A stretch of 64,000 nucleotides of DNA from Voacanga thouarsii (Eukaryota > Streptophyta > Magnoliopsida > Gentianales > Apocynaceae), in assembly GCA_026120185.1 (NCBI GenBank), contig JANUWF010001491.1, positions 2,914,001-2,978,000 of the forward strand, written 5' to 3'. Shown here in pieces: positions 33,757-45,466 of the stretch. Each line of letters begins with the position of its first letter. Position 1 is the first letter of the stretch. The translations under genes were made by a program, and so were the position numbers. The notes beneath the pieces were generated by a model. The model had not been told where the DNA came from. It was given only the letters and a program-made list of their open reading frames with translations, and made no database searches.

Positions 33757-35420
33757 TTTAGCATGAGTAAATTTTATTTTGCTTGGGAAAGGATGGTTTC
33801 GGCCTTAAGGGCCTAGATTAATGTGGTGATGATGTTCTAGGAGAGACATGATGGAAGTAACCTCATTCCACTCCTTTTACTCTTCTCGAAATTCTTATAG
33901 AGAAAATCATTCTTCCTTGATCTTTATTTTTCCTCAATTCTCAACTCATTAGTTTGATCAAGATGTTCTAGCCTTTTCCTTTCCAGAAAATTTAGTAAAG
34001 TACTGAGGTCTTTTAGGATCAAAATGTCTTGGTAAAAGACTCCTTATGGTCTGAAAAATATGGTAGCATTGTGGGAAATTTCAAGAGGAAAAATCCCTCT
34101 AGTAAGCTTGCTGAAATTTTCCTCTAGCTTAGTTCATCTTTCTTCATAGAATGAGCTGGAATTTTCCAGCTTGTTGTACCTTCAAAAGGTAAAAATTTTT
34201 AGCTAACATTCCCTCCCAAATGCTACCAGAAAAATGGTCTTTAGGATCAGTTTGAAACCTGAAAGTTCTTGTCCAATTTCGGACTGCTCAAGCTGGAGCA
34301 AAACAGGAAAAATTCCTGTATGAAAATTAGCTTTGAAAGCTCCAAACCAAGTTGTTTTCTCCCAGATTTTGTGCAGCACCTTAGCCATGTTTTTCCTCCA
34401 TAAAGAAGGATGGAAACAAAGCTTGAATACCCCTAAAACCCCCCTTCCAGCTGGCTGCAAAATGGTTGAAAGTGGCAGACGAAAATCTGCCAGAAAATTC
34501 ACTGTGCAGCAAAATATCTGTGCAGATTTTTGTCCAGCTTGTTTCCTATCTCTCTTCCAGCCAAAACACCAACCCTAATCTGTCAAAACCTTCCTTAAAC
34601 CTCAATCAACGGAGCTCCATTGATCCCCTTGAACTTCAGCACGAAATTCCATTAATGGCTGTCCAAAAATCTCTCAAACAAATCCCTGCAATTTAGCTTG
34701 ATTGGTTTCCAAAATTTCAGCCATCTTATTTAGCAACCTTCCATAATATTTTGCTCAATGGACCAGACTTCTTATTCATCATTGAACACCCTACTTTCGG
34801 CCACCATAAGCCTCCATAAACCGGCATTAATCCCACGAAATTCTGCTCAAACAATCAGCCATGGCAGACTTCAAAGTTATCCAAACAATCAAGATATTCT
34901 TAGGATATTTACTTTCCAAGTTCACTTCCTAAAAATATTCTTCAAGGATTGTAACAACTAACCTTTCCTTTTCCTTCTCAAATCAGAGAAACATCCTCCT
35001 TAACCCTACAGAATTTCGGCAGCCCTCATTCAATAGAAAATTCGGCAGCTACAACAACCATTCCTCTCGATTTTTCTTCAGCCATCAAGAACACACACTA
35101 CACCAAGAACACCTACTTCTTCTCTACACCTAATACACCTCCAAACCATCTCAAATCCACTCAAAAACTTCCAAATTTGATCTACACATTGCTGTGAATC
35201 CATAAACACCGTTATTAACATCAAACTGCTCCAAACATCTTGCTACTTTGGATCAAAACTAGAAATTTCTGTTAAGGTCAAGAACACCATCAAGGTAAAC
35301 TTATTCTAGCAACTTCATCTTCTCTAACCTTGATCTCTAATGAGAACCTATGCGAATAAACATACTAATGATTTCTTTTTCTCCTTCTCACTCTCTCTCT
35401 CTCTCCCCTCTTTTGGCCGA

Positions 35421-35552
35421 ATGACTTTTTCTCCCATGAACATGCTTTCGCCATCTCCCATGGACAAAGTTAGACATCTAGGAGTTGAGATCTACTCTAA
35501 ACTCCTTCAAAGCATTCATCAACCAAGTAAGTCCCTTCAACCTTTCTTTTAA
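35421..35552 (+). CDS. Short conserved frame in Tek-plus 5' LTR
   Basis: 43 codons from MTFSPMNML. The core is HLGVEIYSKLLQ, then QPSK, as in the solo LTR at 2488-2619. A donor-like GTAAGT is at 35527-35532. It lies just after a CT-rich tract (35385-35410). Comparison with 2488-2619 shows the core kept while the N-terminal half varies, which hints at selection but needs a codon test. Confidence 0.4.
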   Translation: MTFSPMNMLSPSPMDKVRHLGVEIYSKLLQSIHQPSKSLQPFF

Positions 35553-37419
35553 ACCCTAGATTCATGTCTCTACGATGATGTTGTTAGAAGGTGGAGGGCG
35601 AGGGGATGAGTATATATATATTGTTGAGATTGAAGTATGAATATATGTATGATTGTGAAGGAGATGGGATTTATGCATGGAAGGATTGTCTTGGATGATT
35701 ATATGATGATTTGAGGTTGATGCATGTCATAGGTAGTATTTGTGATGAAGTATGCTAGAGATTATGTCACCTTTGGTGAATAAAATTTATATTCATGTTG
35801 GATTGTTGAAGCCATGAACATATTTATGCTAGTAGGGGTTAGATCATGTTTTGATAAATCGAGATCTATGCTTGTATGCATGATTTGGATGATTTGATGA
35901 ATTGAAGGGTTGTATATGTTCATGGTTGTGGTTAGCTATAGGAATATGATCATGATCTAGTTGTCCCTAAGCTAATTTTTATTTCTTGAATAAAATATTT
36001 CATAATGGGATTTTGCTAGTAATTTCCAAAAACCCTAGGAGGGGTAAATTTCGATTATTATATGTATTAAGGATATTTTAGTCAAATAAATAATAGCTTT
36101 TGCTAGAAAATAAAATATATAGATATTATATATAGAATGATAATATCAAATAAAGTCTTTTATGGAAACAATCATAATTAGTAAAATATTTATTACTAAA
36201 AATTTAATTATTATCTTTTAATCAAAACCCATTAAAAATTTATTTATTGTCTTTCAAGCAAGACTCATTAAATTTATTTTCAACTAATTTTAGTTATCAT
36301 TTATTTTCTAACAACTAAATTATTAATAAATCATTATTTTTACCTAATTCCACCTAGGACTCTTCATCAAATAAACTCTAAATCTTTCTTAGCAAGATTT
36401 AAACCTTCAACTTATTAGTACGTATTTTCCAAAACACTAATTATTTTAAATATCAAATTAGACTTACCTTATAAATCATTTTTATTTATTATTTGGCCTT
36501 AAAGCTTGGGACACTAGGATCATGGCAGTAGTGAGTTGAGTTTGTTTTGTTTGTGAAAGTTGATTTTGGACTTGATTTTCTTTTGGGATGATCTAGAAAG
36601 TGCTGTAATTAATTTATATGAACTCTTTGATAGATTTAGAAGATTGTCAAGGGTAGGGACCAACCTACCAGAGTTCATACCCTAAGCTTAAGGATAAGGT
36701 AAGTTCTCTTGCATTCATGAAATTGATTTTATTTTGTTATCTTGGTTTGAAAGTAAGGTTGGTGAGTATCTTTTGCAAAAACGAAATGTTTGTCATGGTA
36801 GCTGATTTTGAAAACCTCTATATTTGGAACCTTCTTATTTTGGAAACTTTCTACATTTGCAAAACTTCTAATTTTAGAAATTTCTAGTTTTATAAATTTG
36901 TAAAATGTGTCAGGCATGACTTTGGAGCCAAGCAACAAACATTTTGATTTGTTTTGAATATGCAAGAGATAAATTTTTGGGCATGCATCTAATTTTTGAA
37001 AATCACAGCATAACTTATTTGAGCATGTGGCTCCTCCACTATGAATTTGTGGAATAAATTATTGACTTAAAACCATGCCTTCTAAAATTTTTGTACGAGT
37101 TGAAAAATGTTGTTTGGAACTGTATTGAGCTAATTTTGTAGGTTCCACTATGGAGCCTTATGAATTGTGAAGATTGAATAACGTTGAGTACTCAATGGCG
37201 GCTAGGCCTTTATACTAGCCTTTGGTTGGTCTGGAGATATCTCTCGGCAGGTGGCCACCTCCGAGAGGTTGACTCTTTTCGATCACGGCATCAGTATAGA
37301 AGGTTGAGCCGTCCTCAGCTAGCGACGGGGTTCTGGTATAATCGACGGCCGGAAGTGGGACAACCGGTTTGGATTGAGTGAGAGAGGGAGGAGTATCTCA
37401 CTCGGTAGGATGTACACCT

Positions 37420-37590
37420 ACCAGGTGTTGGGGGTCAAGTGCTTCACATAAGTGAGAGCCACCTCTGTGCCCTTTTACCAGGTGTTGGGGGTCAAGTGCT
37501 TCACAGGTGTAAGAGCCACCTCTGTGCCCTTTCACCACCTGTCGGGGGTCAAGTGCTTCACCTGGTGTGAGAGCCACCGCTGTGCCCTGT
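37420..37590 (+). repeat. 57-bp tandem repeat, three units, in Tek-plus LTR
   Basis: Units begin at 37420, 37477 and 37534. Each holds GGGGGTCAAGTGCTTCAC and GAGCCACC-CTGTGCCCT. The same three units are in the 3' LTR at 44257-44427. Other Tek LTRs in the window lack them. Confidence 0.92.
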
Positions 37591-38192
37591 CAGATTAACT
37601 TGGTTGCTTTAATTGTTGAGCTATTTTCGGGGAACTATTTTAAAGTGTCATTGGAATTTTATTCGAAGCTCAATATCTTTTAATTATTCATATCTATCCA
37701 AACAGAATATTTTAAGAGCATTTTGCTTCATGACTTCTCACTACTATCTTCCAAAAAGTGAGAGTTAAATTTGTAAAGAAGGCATGACAAGCTTTTGATA
37801 TACTGCTAGTGCATGCATCATGAAAAGTGTTTTGTCTCTTTAGCCCAACTCACACACGGGGCTTATTGAGATTTCTGTCTCATCACTCTTTTTACCATGA
37901 TTTCTAGTCGATCCTGCTGTGGGGATGAGTAGCTAGTGTTATCTGCCTTTGAAGAGAATGTTGTCATTTATTCTTATGTATTGCTTTGGGGAGTTGAGAG
38001 TGGATACTTTTTATTTATGGATTCGTGTTTAGGAATTCATGGATTTATTCTTGGGATGTAATAAATTTTTGAGTTAAAGTATTATTTTAATCCGCTATTT
38101 TATTTGGGTGACCTAGTTATAAAGACCCCTTGTCCTTTGGACAGGGCGACATCCCCGACCCTGGCGGGCCTAGGTTTCCGGGGTGTTACAAA

Positions 38193-38204
38193 TGGTATCA
38201 GAGC
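38193..38204 (+). other. Tek-plus primer binding site
   Basis: TGGTATCAGAGC, two bases after the LTR end; initiator tRNA-Met type. Confidence 0.95.
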
Positions 38205-38326
38205 CTAGGTTAAGGCATTTTCTTTCGACTATATGGAGATAGTGCATTAAGTATTTCAATTTGTTACTAATTCTAGTGTGTTATGTGTGCAAGATAGTTA
38301 GAAGACTTACCTTTACTAGTAAATCT

Positions 38327-38482
38327 ATGACGCCTCGAATTAGGCAGCCACCGCCTTTTATTATGTATTTCGCTTCTAAGCCATCGGAAGAAGTAGAGGA
38401 ACTTCTTAGGTTTGTAGACCTAGCTGGAAAAAAAAAATTGAGGTGTTTTCCACCCAACCCTGATGGTTCTAGTGATGAATAG
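38327..38482 (+). CDS. Small pre-gag frame of Tek-plus
   Basis: A 51-codon frame from MTPRIRQPPP at the place where Tek-minus has its 179-codon acidic frame. It is proline-rich at the start and ends PNPDGSSDE. One FVDLAG stretch might be a relic of a VDLS-type unit, but the three-motif array is absent. An upstream in-frame ATG lies at 38261. I do not recognise a family. It may be a worn copy of the Tek-minus frame or chance. Confidence 0.3.
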   Translation: MTPRIRQPPPFIMYFASKPSEEVEELLRFVDLAGKKKLRCFPPNPDGSSDE

Positions 38483-38850
38483 TTATGCTAAGGAGAGGGT
38501 TGGGATGGCGATAGTAATATTATTTGGGAGATGAAATGATTAAGTACTGATGTTTTTATTTTGGAACTTCAAATTTCTTTGCAAACTATGCTTTATGAAT
38601 GATGATATCTGATGTGGAACCTATTTCTTTTAAGAACTATATGTTTCAGTAAGCAACATATGTTATTTTATGGGAGGATTACTTTTGGGGAAACCTCTCT
38701 TTTTTTTATATTTTATACTCATGTGCAAACACTTTGTGTGACAAATGTTCATTGTGCCTACGCTCTATTACTTGATTTGCGTATGACATTATGTGCATGA
38801 ACATTTCTTACATGCATTCATAATAAGGGTGTAACCTTTGTGACAAGAAG

Positions 38851-39869
38851 ATGCCTCCGAGACGCCAAGCAACTACCCGTAGAAGTAGGATTCCCAGAGT
38901 GGAACTAGCAAACCCAGAGCATGAGCCTACGCAGAACCCTTCACAGGATGAGGAAGTAGTTGGCGAAGAAAGTCAAGAAATGGAGTCAGAAGGACCGACC
39001 GATATCTCAATAGGACAAGCTTTCAATAAGATGACTGAAATCCTCCAAACGATAGCGGGAAAGAAAGCACCCCACGGTGAAGATGAAGCCTTGGAGCGGT
39101 TTTTGAAGTTTCAACCACCCACATACTTTGGTGAGGCAGAGCAGGAACAAAAGCGGAATTGTGGACGGAACGGATGGAGGACATATTCCGCACCTTGCAA
39201 TACTCAGAGGAGCAGATGGTGAAATTTGCTGCTTTCAGACTAAGAGGACCAGCGAGAGATTGGTGGCAGTGGATACAGGAAAAATGGGAAAGGTCAAGAC
39301 AGGAATGGAACTAGAATAGTTTTGTTGAATCATTCAGAGCTAAATACATCCCTTAGTGGATAATTGAGAAGCGAGAAGACGAGTTCCAGTGCTTAAAACA
39401 GGGGAATATGACAGTAGCTCAATACGCTGCTCAATTCAATCGCTTATCCAAGTACTGTCAACGGCTAATAGATACAGAGCAAAACCGTACCCAACAGTTC
39501 ATGAAGGGATTGAGACAGGATCTTAGAAGGGCATTGGCACCATTCCCACCAATGACTTATGCTGCAGCAGTGGAAGCCACAATTCGTACTGAGAATGAAG
39601 ATAAAGGTAGAGTACATAGCAAAGCATCAAACTCATCTGAGCATGTTACTCATAAGAGGCCTGCAGGGCAGCAACACATAAAGAAAGGAAAACAAGCTCG
39701 GACTGCACTAACTAGGGCCACTGCAAATGCAATAACTTGCCATCACTGTGGCAGGAGGGGACACGAAATGAAGGACTGTTGGTCTAAGAAGGAGAATCGA
39801 AAATGCTTTATTTGCAGAGACCCTTCACATATGAGGAATGACTGTCCAAAAATTGGAAGTGCCAACTAA
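38851..39869 (+). pseudogene. Tek-plus gag with two zinc knuckles
   Basis: Starts MPPRRQATTRRSR at 38851 after an untranslated stretch (38483-38850, nothing else seen). DISIGQAFNKMTEILQTI and RFLKFQPPTYFGEAEQEQ are followed by a frameshift near 39142. The capsid continues as VKFAAFRLRGPARDWW and FVESFRAKYIP with stops at about 39313 and 39353, then opens again from 39408 (MTVAQYAAQFNRLSKYC) to 39869. Two intact CX2CX4HX4C knuckles, CHHCGRRGHEMKDC and CFICRDPSHMRNDC, lie near 39739-39850. It is a retrotrans_gag-type protein. It is the best coding region of the element, yet it has at least one frameshift and two stops. Confidence 0.9.
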
Positions 39870-40258
39870 GGAAACCCAGTAATGCTTTCTCGCTCGGCCA
39901 GTCGAGCCGATATTGTTGGAGCTACAGAAAGTGAGGATAGAAATCTCAGGTGAATACCGAAGACCGAATGCAGAGGTACTAGAAGTAGATGCAACAATAA
40001 GAAAAAGTAAGCTTACTATTATGCAGATATTTTAATTTATTCTAATCCTGCGCATCGCTATGTGAAATTGGATTGGCCATATTAATGGGGATGTGATGGG
40101 TCGAAATTGCCCAGACCCAATGGTCAAGGTTCAGTGGGAGCATCATGGCACGTAGGATGCCACATTGGAATTGGAAGAGTGGGTTAAATGGAAGTATCCC
40201 TTGCTGAAATAGAGGTATGCTTGAATTTCGAGACAAAATTCTTCTAAGGAGGGGAGGA
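39870..40258 (+). pseudogene. Tek-plus pol remnant: only the chromodomain end and polypurine tract
   Basis: After gag there is a short decayed stretch with LSRSASRADIVGA-like sequence (the start of the protease region). Then, without protease core, RT, RNase H or integrase, comes MVKVQWEHHGT...DATLELEEWVKWKYP at about 40119-40197, the end of the chromodomain. A purine tract CTAAGGAGGGGAGGA follows at 40244-40258. This internal part is only 2.07 kb between two 4.75-kb LTRs, so the element is a large deletion derivative that must have moved with enzymes made elsewhere. Confidence 0.88.
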
Positions 40259-40503
40259 TGTGAAACCACAGTCGAAACCAACCTTAGAGTAAGGGGGTTT
40301 GGATGCATATCATGCTTTGTTTCATGATTAAATACATTTTCATATGATTTTATGTGCTTTGGATTTGAGTTTTATTGTTTTGAAGTCTTGTTGGTGAGTA
40401 TTGTATGAGAGGGGCAAAATGGTAATTTTTACCTAAGGTGGAGAAAGGGAGATAGCTTGAGGATTGAATAGGAAAATATTTTTAGAGAGGAAATAAGAAC
40501 AAG

Positions 40504-40577
40504 AGTTATTGTGGTTTAGTGGCTAAAGCTTTAGAATTGATTCTTGATGTCTTGGGTTCAAAGTCCATCATAGAAGC
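40504..40577 (+). repeat. tRNA-like segment, Tek-plus 3' LTR
   Basis: A box TGGTTTAGTGG (40512-40522) and B box GGTTCAAAGTC (40555-40565). Confidence 0.6.
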
Positions 40578-42243
40578 TTTAGCATGAGTAAATTTTATTT
40601 TGCTTGGGAAAGGATGGTTTCGGCCTTAAGGGCCTAGATTAATGTGGTGATGATGTTCTTGGAGAGACATGATAGAAGTAACCTCATTCCACTCCTTTTA
40701 CTCTTCTCGAAATTCTTATAGGGAAAATCATTCTTCCTTGATCTTTAATTTTCCTCAATTTTCAACTCATTAGTTTGATCAAGATGTTCTAGCCTTTTCC
40801 TTTCCAGAAAATTCAGTAAAGTACTAAGGTATTTTAAGATCAAAATGTCTTGGTAAAAGACTCCTTATGGTCTGAAAAATATGGTAGCGTTGTGGGAAAT
40901 TTCAAGAGGAAAAATCCCTCTAGTAAGCTTGCTGAAATTTTCCTCTAGCTTAGTTCATCTTTCTTCATAGAATGAGCTGGAATTTTCCAGCTTGTTGTAC
41001 CTTCAAAAGGTAAAAATTTTTAGCTAAAATTCCCTCCCAAATGCTACCAGAAAAATGGTCTTTAGGATCAGTTTCAAACCTGAAAGTTCTTGTCCAATTT
41101 CGGACTGCTCAAGCTGGAGCAAAACAGGAAAAATTCCTGTACGAAAATTAGCTTTGAAAGCTCCAAACCAAGCTGTTTTCTCCCAGATTTTGTGCAGCAC
41201 CTTAGCCATGTTTTTCCTCCATAAAGAAGGCTGGAAACCAACCTTGAATACCCCTAAAACCACCCTTCCAGTCTCGCTGCAAAATGGTTGGAAGTGGCAG
41301 ACGAAAATCTGCCAGAAAATTCACTGTGCAGCAAAATATCTGTGCAGATTTTTGTCCAGCTTGTTTCCTATCTCTCTTCCAGCCAAAACACCAACCCTAA
41401 TCTGTCAAAACCTTCCTTAAACCTCCATCAACAGAGCTCCATTGATCCCCTTGAACTTCAGCACGAAATTCCATTAATGGCTGTCCAAAAATCTCTCAAA
41501 CAAATCCCTGCAATTTAGCTTGATTGGTTTCCAAAATTTCAGCCATCTTATTTAGCAACCTTCCATAATATTTTGCTCAATGGACCAGACTTCTTCTTCA
41601 TCATTGTACACCCTACTTTTGGCCACCATAAGCCTCCATAAACCGGCATTAATCCCACGAAATTCTGCTCAAACAATCAGCCATGGCAAACTTCAAAATT
41701 ATCCAAACAATCAAGATATTCTTAGGATATTTACTTTCCAAGTTCACTTCCTAAAAATATTCTTCAAGGATTGTAACAACTAACCTTTCCTTTTCCTTCT
41801 CAAATCAGAGAAACATCCTCCTTAACCCTACAGAATTTCGGCAGCCCTCATTCAATAGAAAATTCGGCAGCTACAACAACCATTCCTCTCGATTTTTCTT
41901 CAGCCATCAAGAACACACACTACACCAAGAACACCTACTTCTTCTCTACACCTAATACCCCTCCAAACCATCTCAAATCCACTCAAAAACTTCCAGAATT
42001 GAACTACATATTGCTGTGAATCCAACAACACCATTATTAACATCAAACTCCTCCAATATCTTGCTACTTCGGATCAAAACTAGAAATTTCTGTTAAGGTC
42101 AAGAACACCATCAAGGTAAACTTATTCTAGCAACTTCATCTTCTCTAACCTTGATCTCTAATGAGAACCGATGCGAATAAACATACTAATGATTTCTTTT
42201 TCTCCTTCTCTCTCTCTCTCTCTCTCTCCCTTCTCTTGGCCGA

Positions 42244-42375
42244 ATGACTTTTTCTCCCACGAACATGCTTTCGCCATCTCCCATGGACAAAGTTAGACAT
42301 CTAGGAGTTGAGATCTACTCTAAACTCCTTCAAATCATTCATCAACCAAGTAAGTCCCTTCAACCTTTCTTTTAA
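42244..42375 (+). CDS. Short conserved frame in Tek-plus 3' LTR
   Basis: 43 codons, MTFSPTNML start and HLGVEIYSKLLQ core; donor-like GTAAGT at 42350-42355. It differs from the 5' LTR copy by few residues. In a 3' LTR it would be read only if transcription starts there. Confidence 0.35.
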   Translation: MTFSPTNMLSPSPMDKVRHLGVEIYSKLLQIIHQPSKSLQPFF

Positions 42376-42927
42376 ACCCTAGATTCATGTCTCTACGATG
42401 ATGTTGTTAGAAGGTGGAGGGCGAGGGGATGAGTATATATATATTGTTGAGATTGAAGTATGAATATATGTATGATTGTGAAGGAGCTGGGATTTATGCA
42501 TGGAAGGATTGTCTTGGATGATTATATGATGATTTGAGGTTGATGCATGTCATAGGTAGTATTTGTGATGAAGTATGCTAGAGATTATGTCACCTTTGGT
42601 GAATAAGATTTATATTCATGTTGGAGTGTTGAAGCCATGAACATATTTATGCTAGTAGGGGTTAGATCATGTTTTGATAAATCGAGATCTATGCTTGTAT
42701 GCATGATTTGGATGATTTGATGAGTTGAAGGGTTGTATATGTTCATGGTTGTGGTTAGCTATAGAAATATGATCATGATCTAGTTGTCCCTAAGCTAATT
42801 TTTATTTCATGAATAAAATATTTCATAATGGGATTTTGCTAGTAATTTCCAAAAAACCCTAGGAGGGGTAAATTTCGATTATTATATATAATAAGGATAT
42901 TTTAGTCAAATATATAATAGCTTTTGC

Positions 42928-42936
42928 TAGAAAATA

Positions 42937-42966
<30 letters not shown>
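42928..42966. repeat. (TA)n microsatellite
   Basis: AT/TA dinucleotide run, with one break, present only in the 3' LTR of Tek-plus, so it expanded after insertion. Confidence 0.85.
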
Positions 42967-42970
<4 letters not shown>

Positions 42971-45042
42971 GAATGATAATATCAAATAAAGTCTTTTATG
43001 GAAACAATCATAATTAGTAAAATATTTATTACTAAAAATTTAATTATTATCTTTTAATCAAAACCCATTAAAAATTTATTTATTGTCTTTCAAGCAAGAC
43101 TCATTAAATTTATTTTCAACTAATTTTAGTTATCATTTATTTTCTAACAACTAAATTATTAATAAATCATTATTTTACCTAATTCCACCTAGGACTCTTC
43201 ATCAAATAAACTCTAAATCTTTCTTAGCAAGATTTAAACCTTCAACTTATTAGTACGTATTTTTTCCAAAACACTAATTATTTTAAATATCAAATTAGAC
43301 TTAGCTTATAAACCCTTTTTATTTATTATTTGGCCTTAAAGCTTGGGACACTAGGATCATGGTAGTAGTGAGTTGAGTTTGTTTTATTCGTGAAAGTCGA
43401 TTTTGGACTTGATTTTCTTTTGGGATGATCTAGAAAGTGCTGTAATTAATTTATATGAACTCTTTGATAGATTTAAGAGATTGTCACGGGTAGGGACCAA
43501 CCTAGCAGAGTTCATACCCTAAGCGTACGGATAAGGTAAGTTCCCTTGCATTCATAAAATTGATTTTATTTTATTATCTTGGTTTGAAAGTACGGTTGGT
43601 GAGTATCTTTTGCAAAAACGAAATGTTTATCATGGTAGCTGTTTTTGAAAACCTCTATATTTGGAACCTTCTTATTTTGGAAACTTTCTACATTTGCAAA
43701 ACTTCTAATTTTAGAAACTTCTAGATTTATAAATTTTTAAAATGTGTCAGGCATGACTTAGGAGCCAAGCAACAAACATTTTGATTTGTTTTGAATATGC
43801 AAGAGATAAATTTTTGGGCATGCATCTAATTTTTGAAAATCACAGCATGACTTATTTGAGCATGTGGCTCCTCCACTATGAATTTGTGGAATAAATTATT
43901 GACTTAAAACCATGCCTTCTAAAATTTTTGTACGAGTTGAAAAATGTTATTTGGAACTGTATTGAGCTAATTTTGTAGGTTCCACTATGGAGCCTTATGA
44001 ATTGTGAAGATTGAATAACGTTGAGTACTCAATGGCGGCTAGGCCTTTATACTAGCCTTTGGTTGGTCTGGAGATATCTCTCGGCAGGTGGCCACCTCCG
44101 AGAGGTTGACTCTTTTCGATCACGGCATCAGTATAGAAGGTTGAGCCGTCCTCAGCTAGCGACGGGGTTCTGGTATAATCGACGGCCGGAAGTGGGACAA
44201 CCGGTTTGGATTGAGTGAGAGAGGGAGGAGTATCTCACTCGGTAGGATGTACACCTACCAGGTGTTGGGGGTCAAGTGCTTCACATAAGTGAGAGCCACC
44301 TCTGTGCCCTTTTACTAGGTGTTGGGGGTCAAGTGCTTCACAGGTGTAAGAGCCACCTCTGTGCCCTTTCACCACCTGTCGGGGGTCAAGTGCTTCACCT
44401 GGTGTGAGAGCCACCGCTGTGCCCTGTCAGATTAACTTGGTTGCTTTAATTGTTGAGCTATTTTCGGGGAACTGTTCTAAAGTGTCATTGGAATTTTATT
44501 CGAAGCTCAAAATCTTTTAATTTTTCATATCTTTCCAAACAGAATATTTTAAGAGAATTTTGATTCATGACTTCTCACTACTATCTTCCAAAAAGTGAGA
44601 GTTAAATTTGTAAAGAAGGCATGACAAGCTTTTGATATACTGCTAGTGCATGCATCTTGAAAAGTGTTTTGTCTTTTTAGCCCAACTCACACACGGGGCT
44701 TACGGAGATTTCTGTCTCATCACTCTTTTTATCATGATTTCAGGTCGATCCTACTGTGGGGATGAGTAGCTACTGTTATCTGCCTTGGAAGAGAATGTTG
44801 TCATTTATTCTTATGTATTGCTTTGGGGAGTTGAGAGTGGATGATTTTATTTATGGATTTGTTTTTCTTTTGGGAATTCATGGTTTTATTCGTGGATTTA
44901 TTCTTGGATTGTAATAAATTTTAAGTTAAATTATTATTTTCATTTCGCTATTTTAATTGTTTGACCTAGTTATAAAGACCCTTTGTCCTTTGGACGGGGC
45001 GACATCCCCGGCCTTGGCGGGCCTAGGTAGCGGGGTGTTATA

Positions 45043-45466
45043 AAGAGTATATGGTTTGCAAGCTTAATAAGTCCATTTATAGACTTAAGTAGGCATCGAG
45101 GGTACGGAATATTCGTTTTGATGAGACTGTAAAGTCTTATGGTTTTTTTCAAAACAAAGATGAACTATGCGTGTACGAAAACATGAAGGCATTAATGTGG
45201 TTTTTTTTTTATCTTCTATGTGGATGATATTCTACTCATTGGAACTGATGTAGGGTCATTATCATCTTCAAAGGTTTGGCTATCTAGTCAATTTAGTATG
45301 AGGGACTTGAGAGCAGCCAGCTACATTCTCGAAATAATACTTCTTAGAAATAGGAAGCAGAGAATGTTAGGATTATCCCAAGCAGCATATATTGACAAGA
45401 TGCTGGCCAGGTAAAGCATGGACTAATGTATGGGAGCTCTAATTCCTTGCAGACATGGGTTGTTAT
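45043..45466 (+). pseudogene. Copia-A2 reverse transcriptase, C-terminal part
   Basis: RT resumes in frame with its upstream part: YMVCKLNKSIYRLKQAS (45048 on), IRFDETVKSYGFFQN, and the catalytic block near 45220, which reads CVDD where YVDD is usual. Then LRAASYI and QAAYIDKMLAR follow. The CPHGLL-like segment is interrupted at 45466 by a solo LTR. Frameshift near 45200. The Tyr-to-Cys change and stops mean no activity. Confidence 0.88.

Larger units (their letters stand above)
33438..38190 (+). mobile_element. Tek-plus 5' LTR, 4.75 kb
   Basis: From TGTGAAACCCCAG to GGGGTGTTACA. Left flank ATGAG (33433-33437); right flank of the 3' LTR is AAGAG (45043-45047), one change. The first 3.1 kb is shared with the other Tek LTRs. 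From about 36560 to 37840 the sequence is largely different and longer, and it joins again near the CACACACGGGGCTTATTGAG segment. It contains a 57-bp triple tandem repeat (37420-37590), TTGAGTACTCAA (37184-37195) and AGGTGGCCACCT (37249-37260). It is near-identical to its 3' partner, so it is a younger insertion than its copia host. Confidence 0.95.
40259..45042 (+). mobile_element. Tek-plus 3' LTR
   Basis: From TGTGAAACCACAG to GGGGTGTTATA (final CA now TA). It aligns with 33438-38190 throughout with few differences by eye. One visible difference is an expanded TA run (42928-42966). It carries the short frame (42244-42375), the 57-bp repeats (44257-44427) and palindromes at 44021-44032 and 44086-44097. 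Right flank AAGAG. Confidence 0.95.

Noticed and set aside
37420..37590. Satellite or centromeric repeat
   Set aside because: Only three 57-bp units, confined to the Tek-plus LTRs, so it is an LTR-internal tandem repeat.
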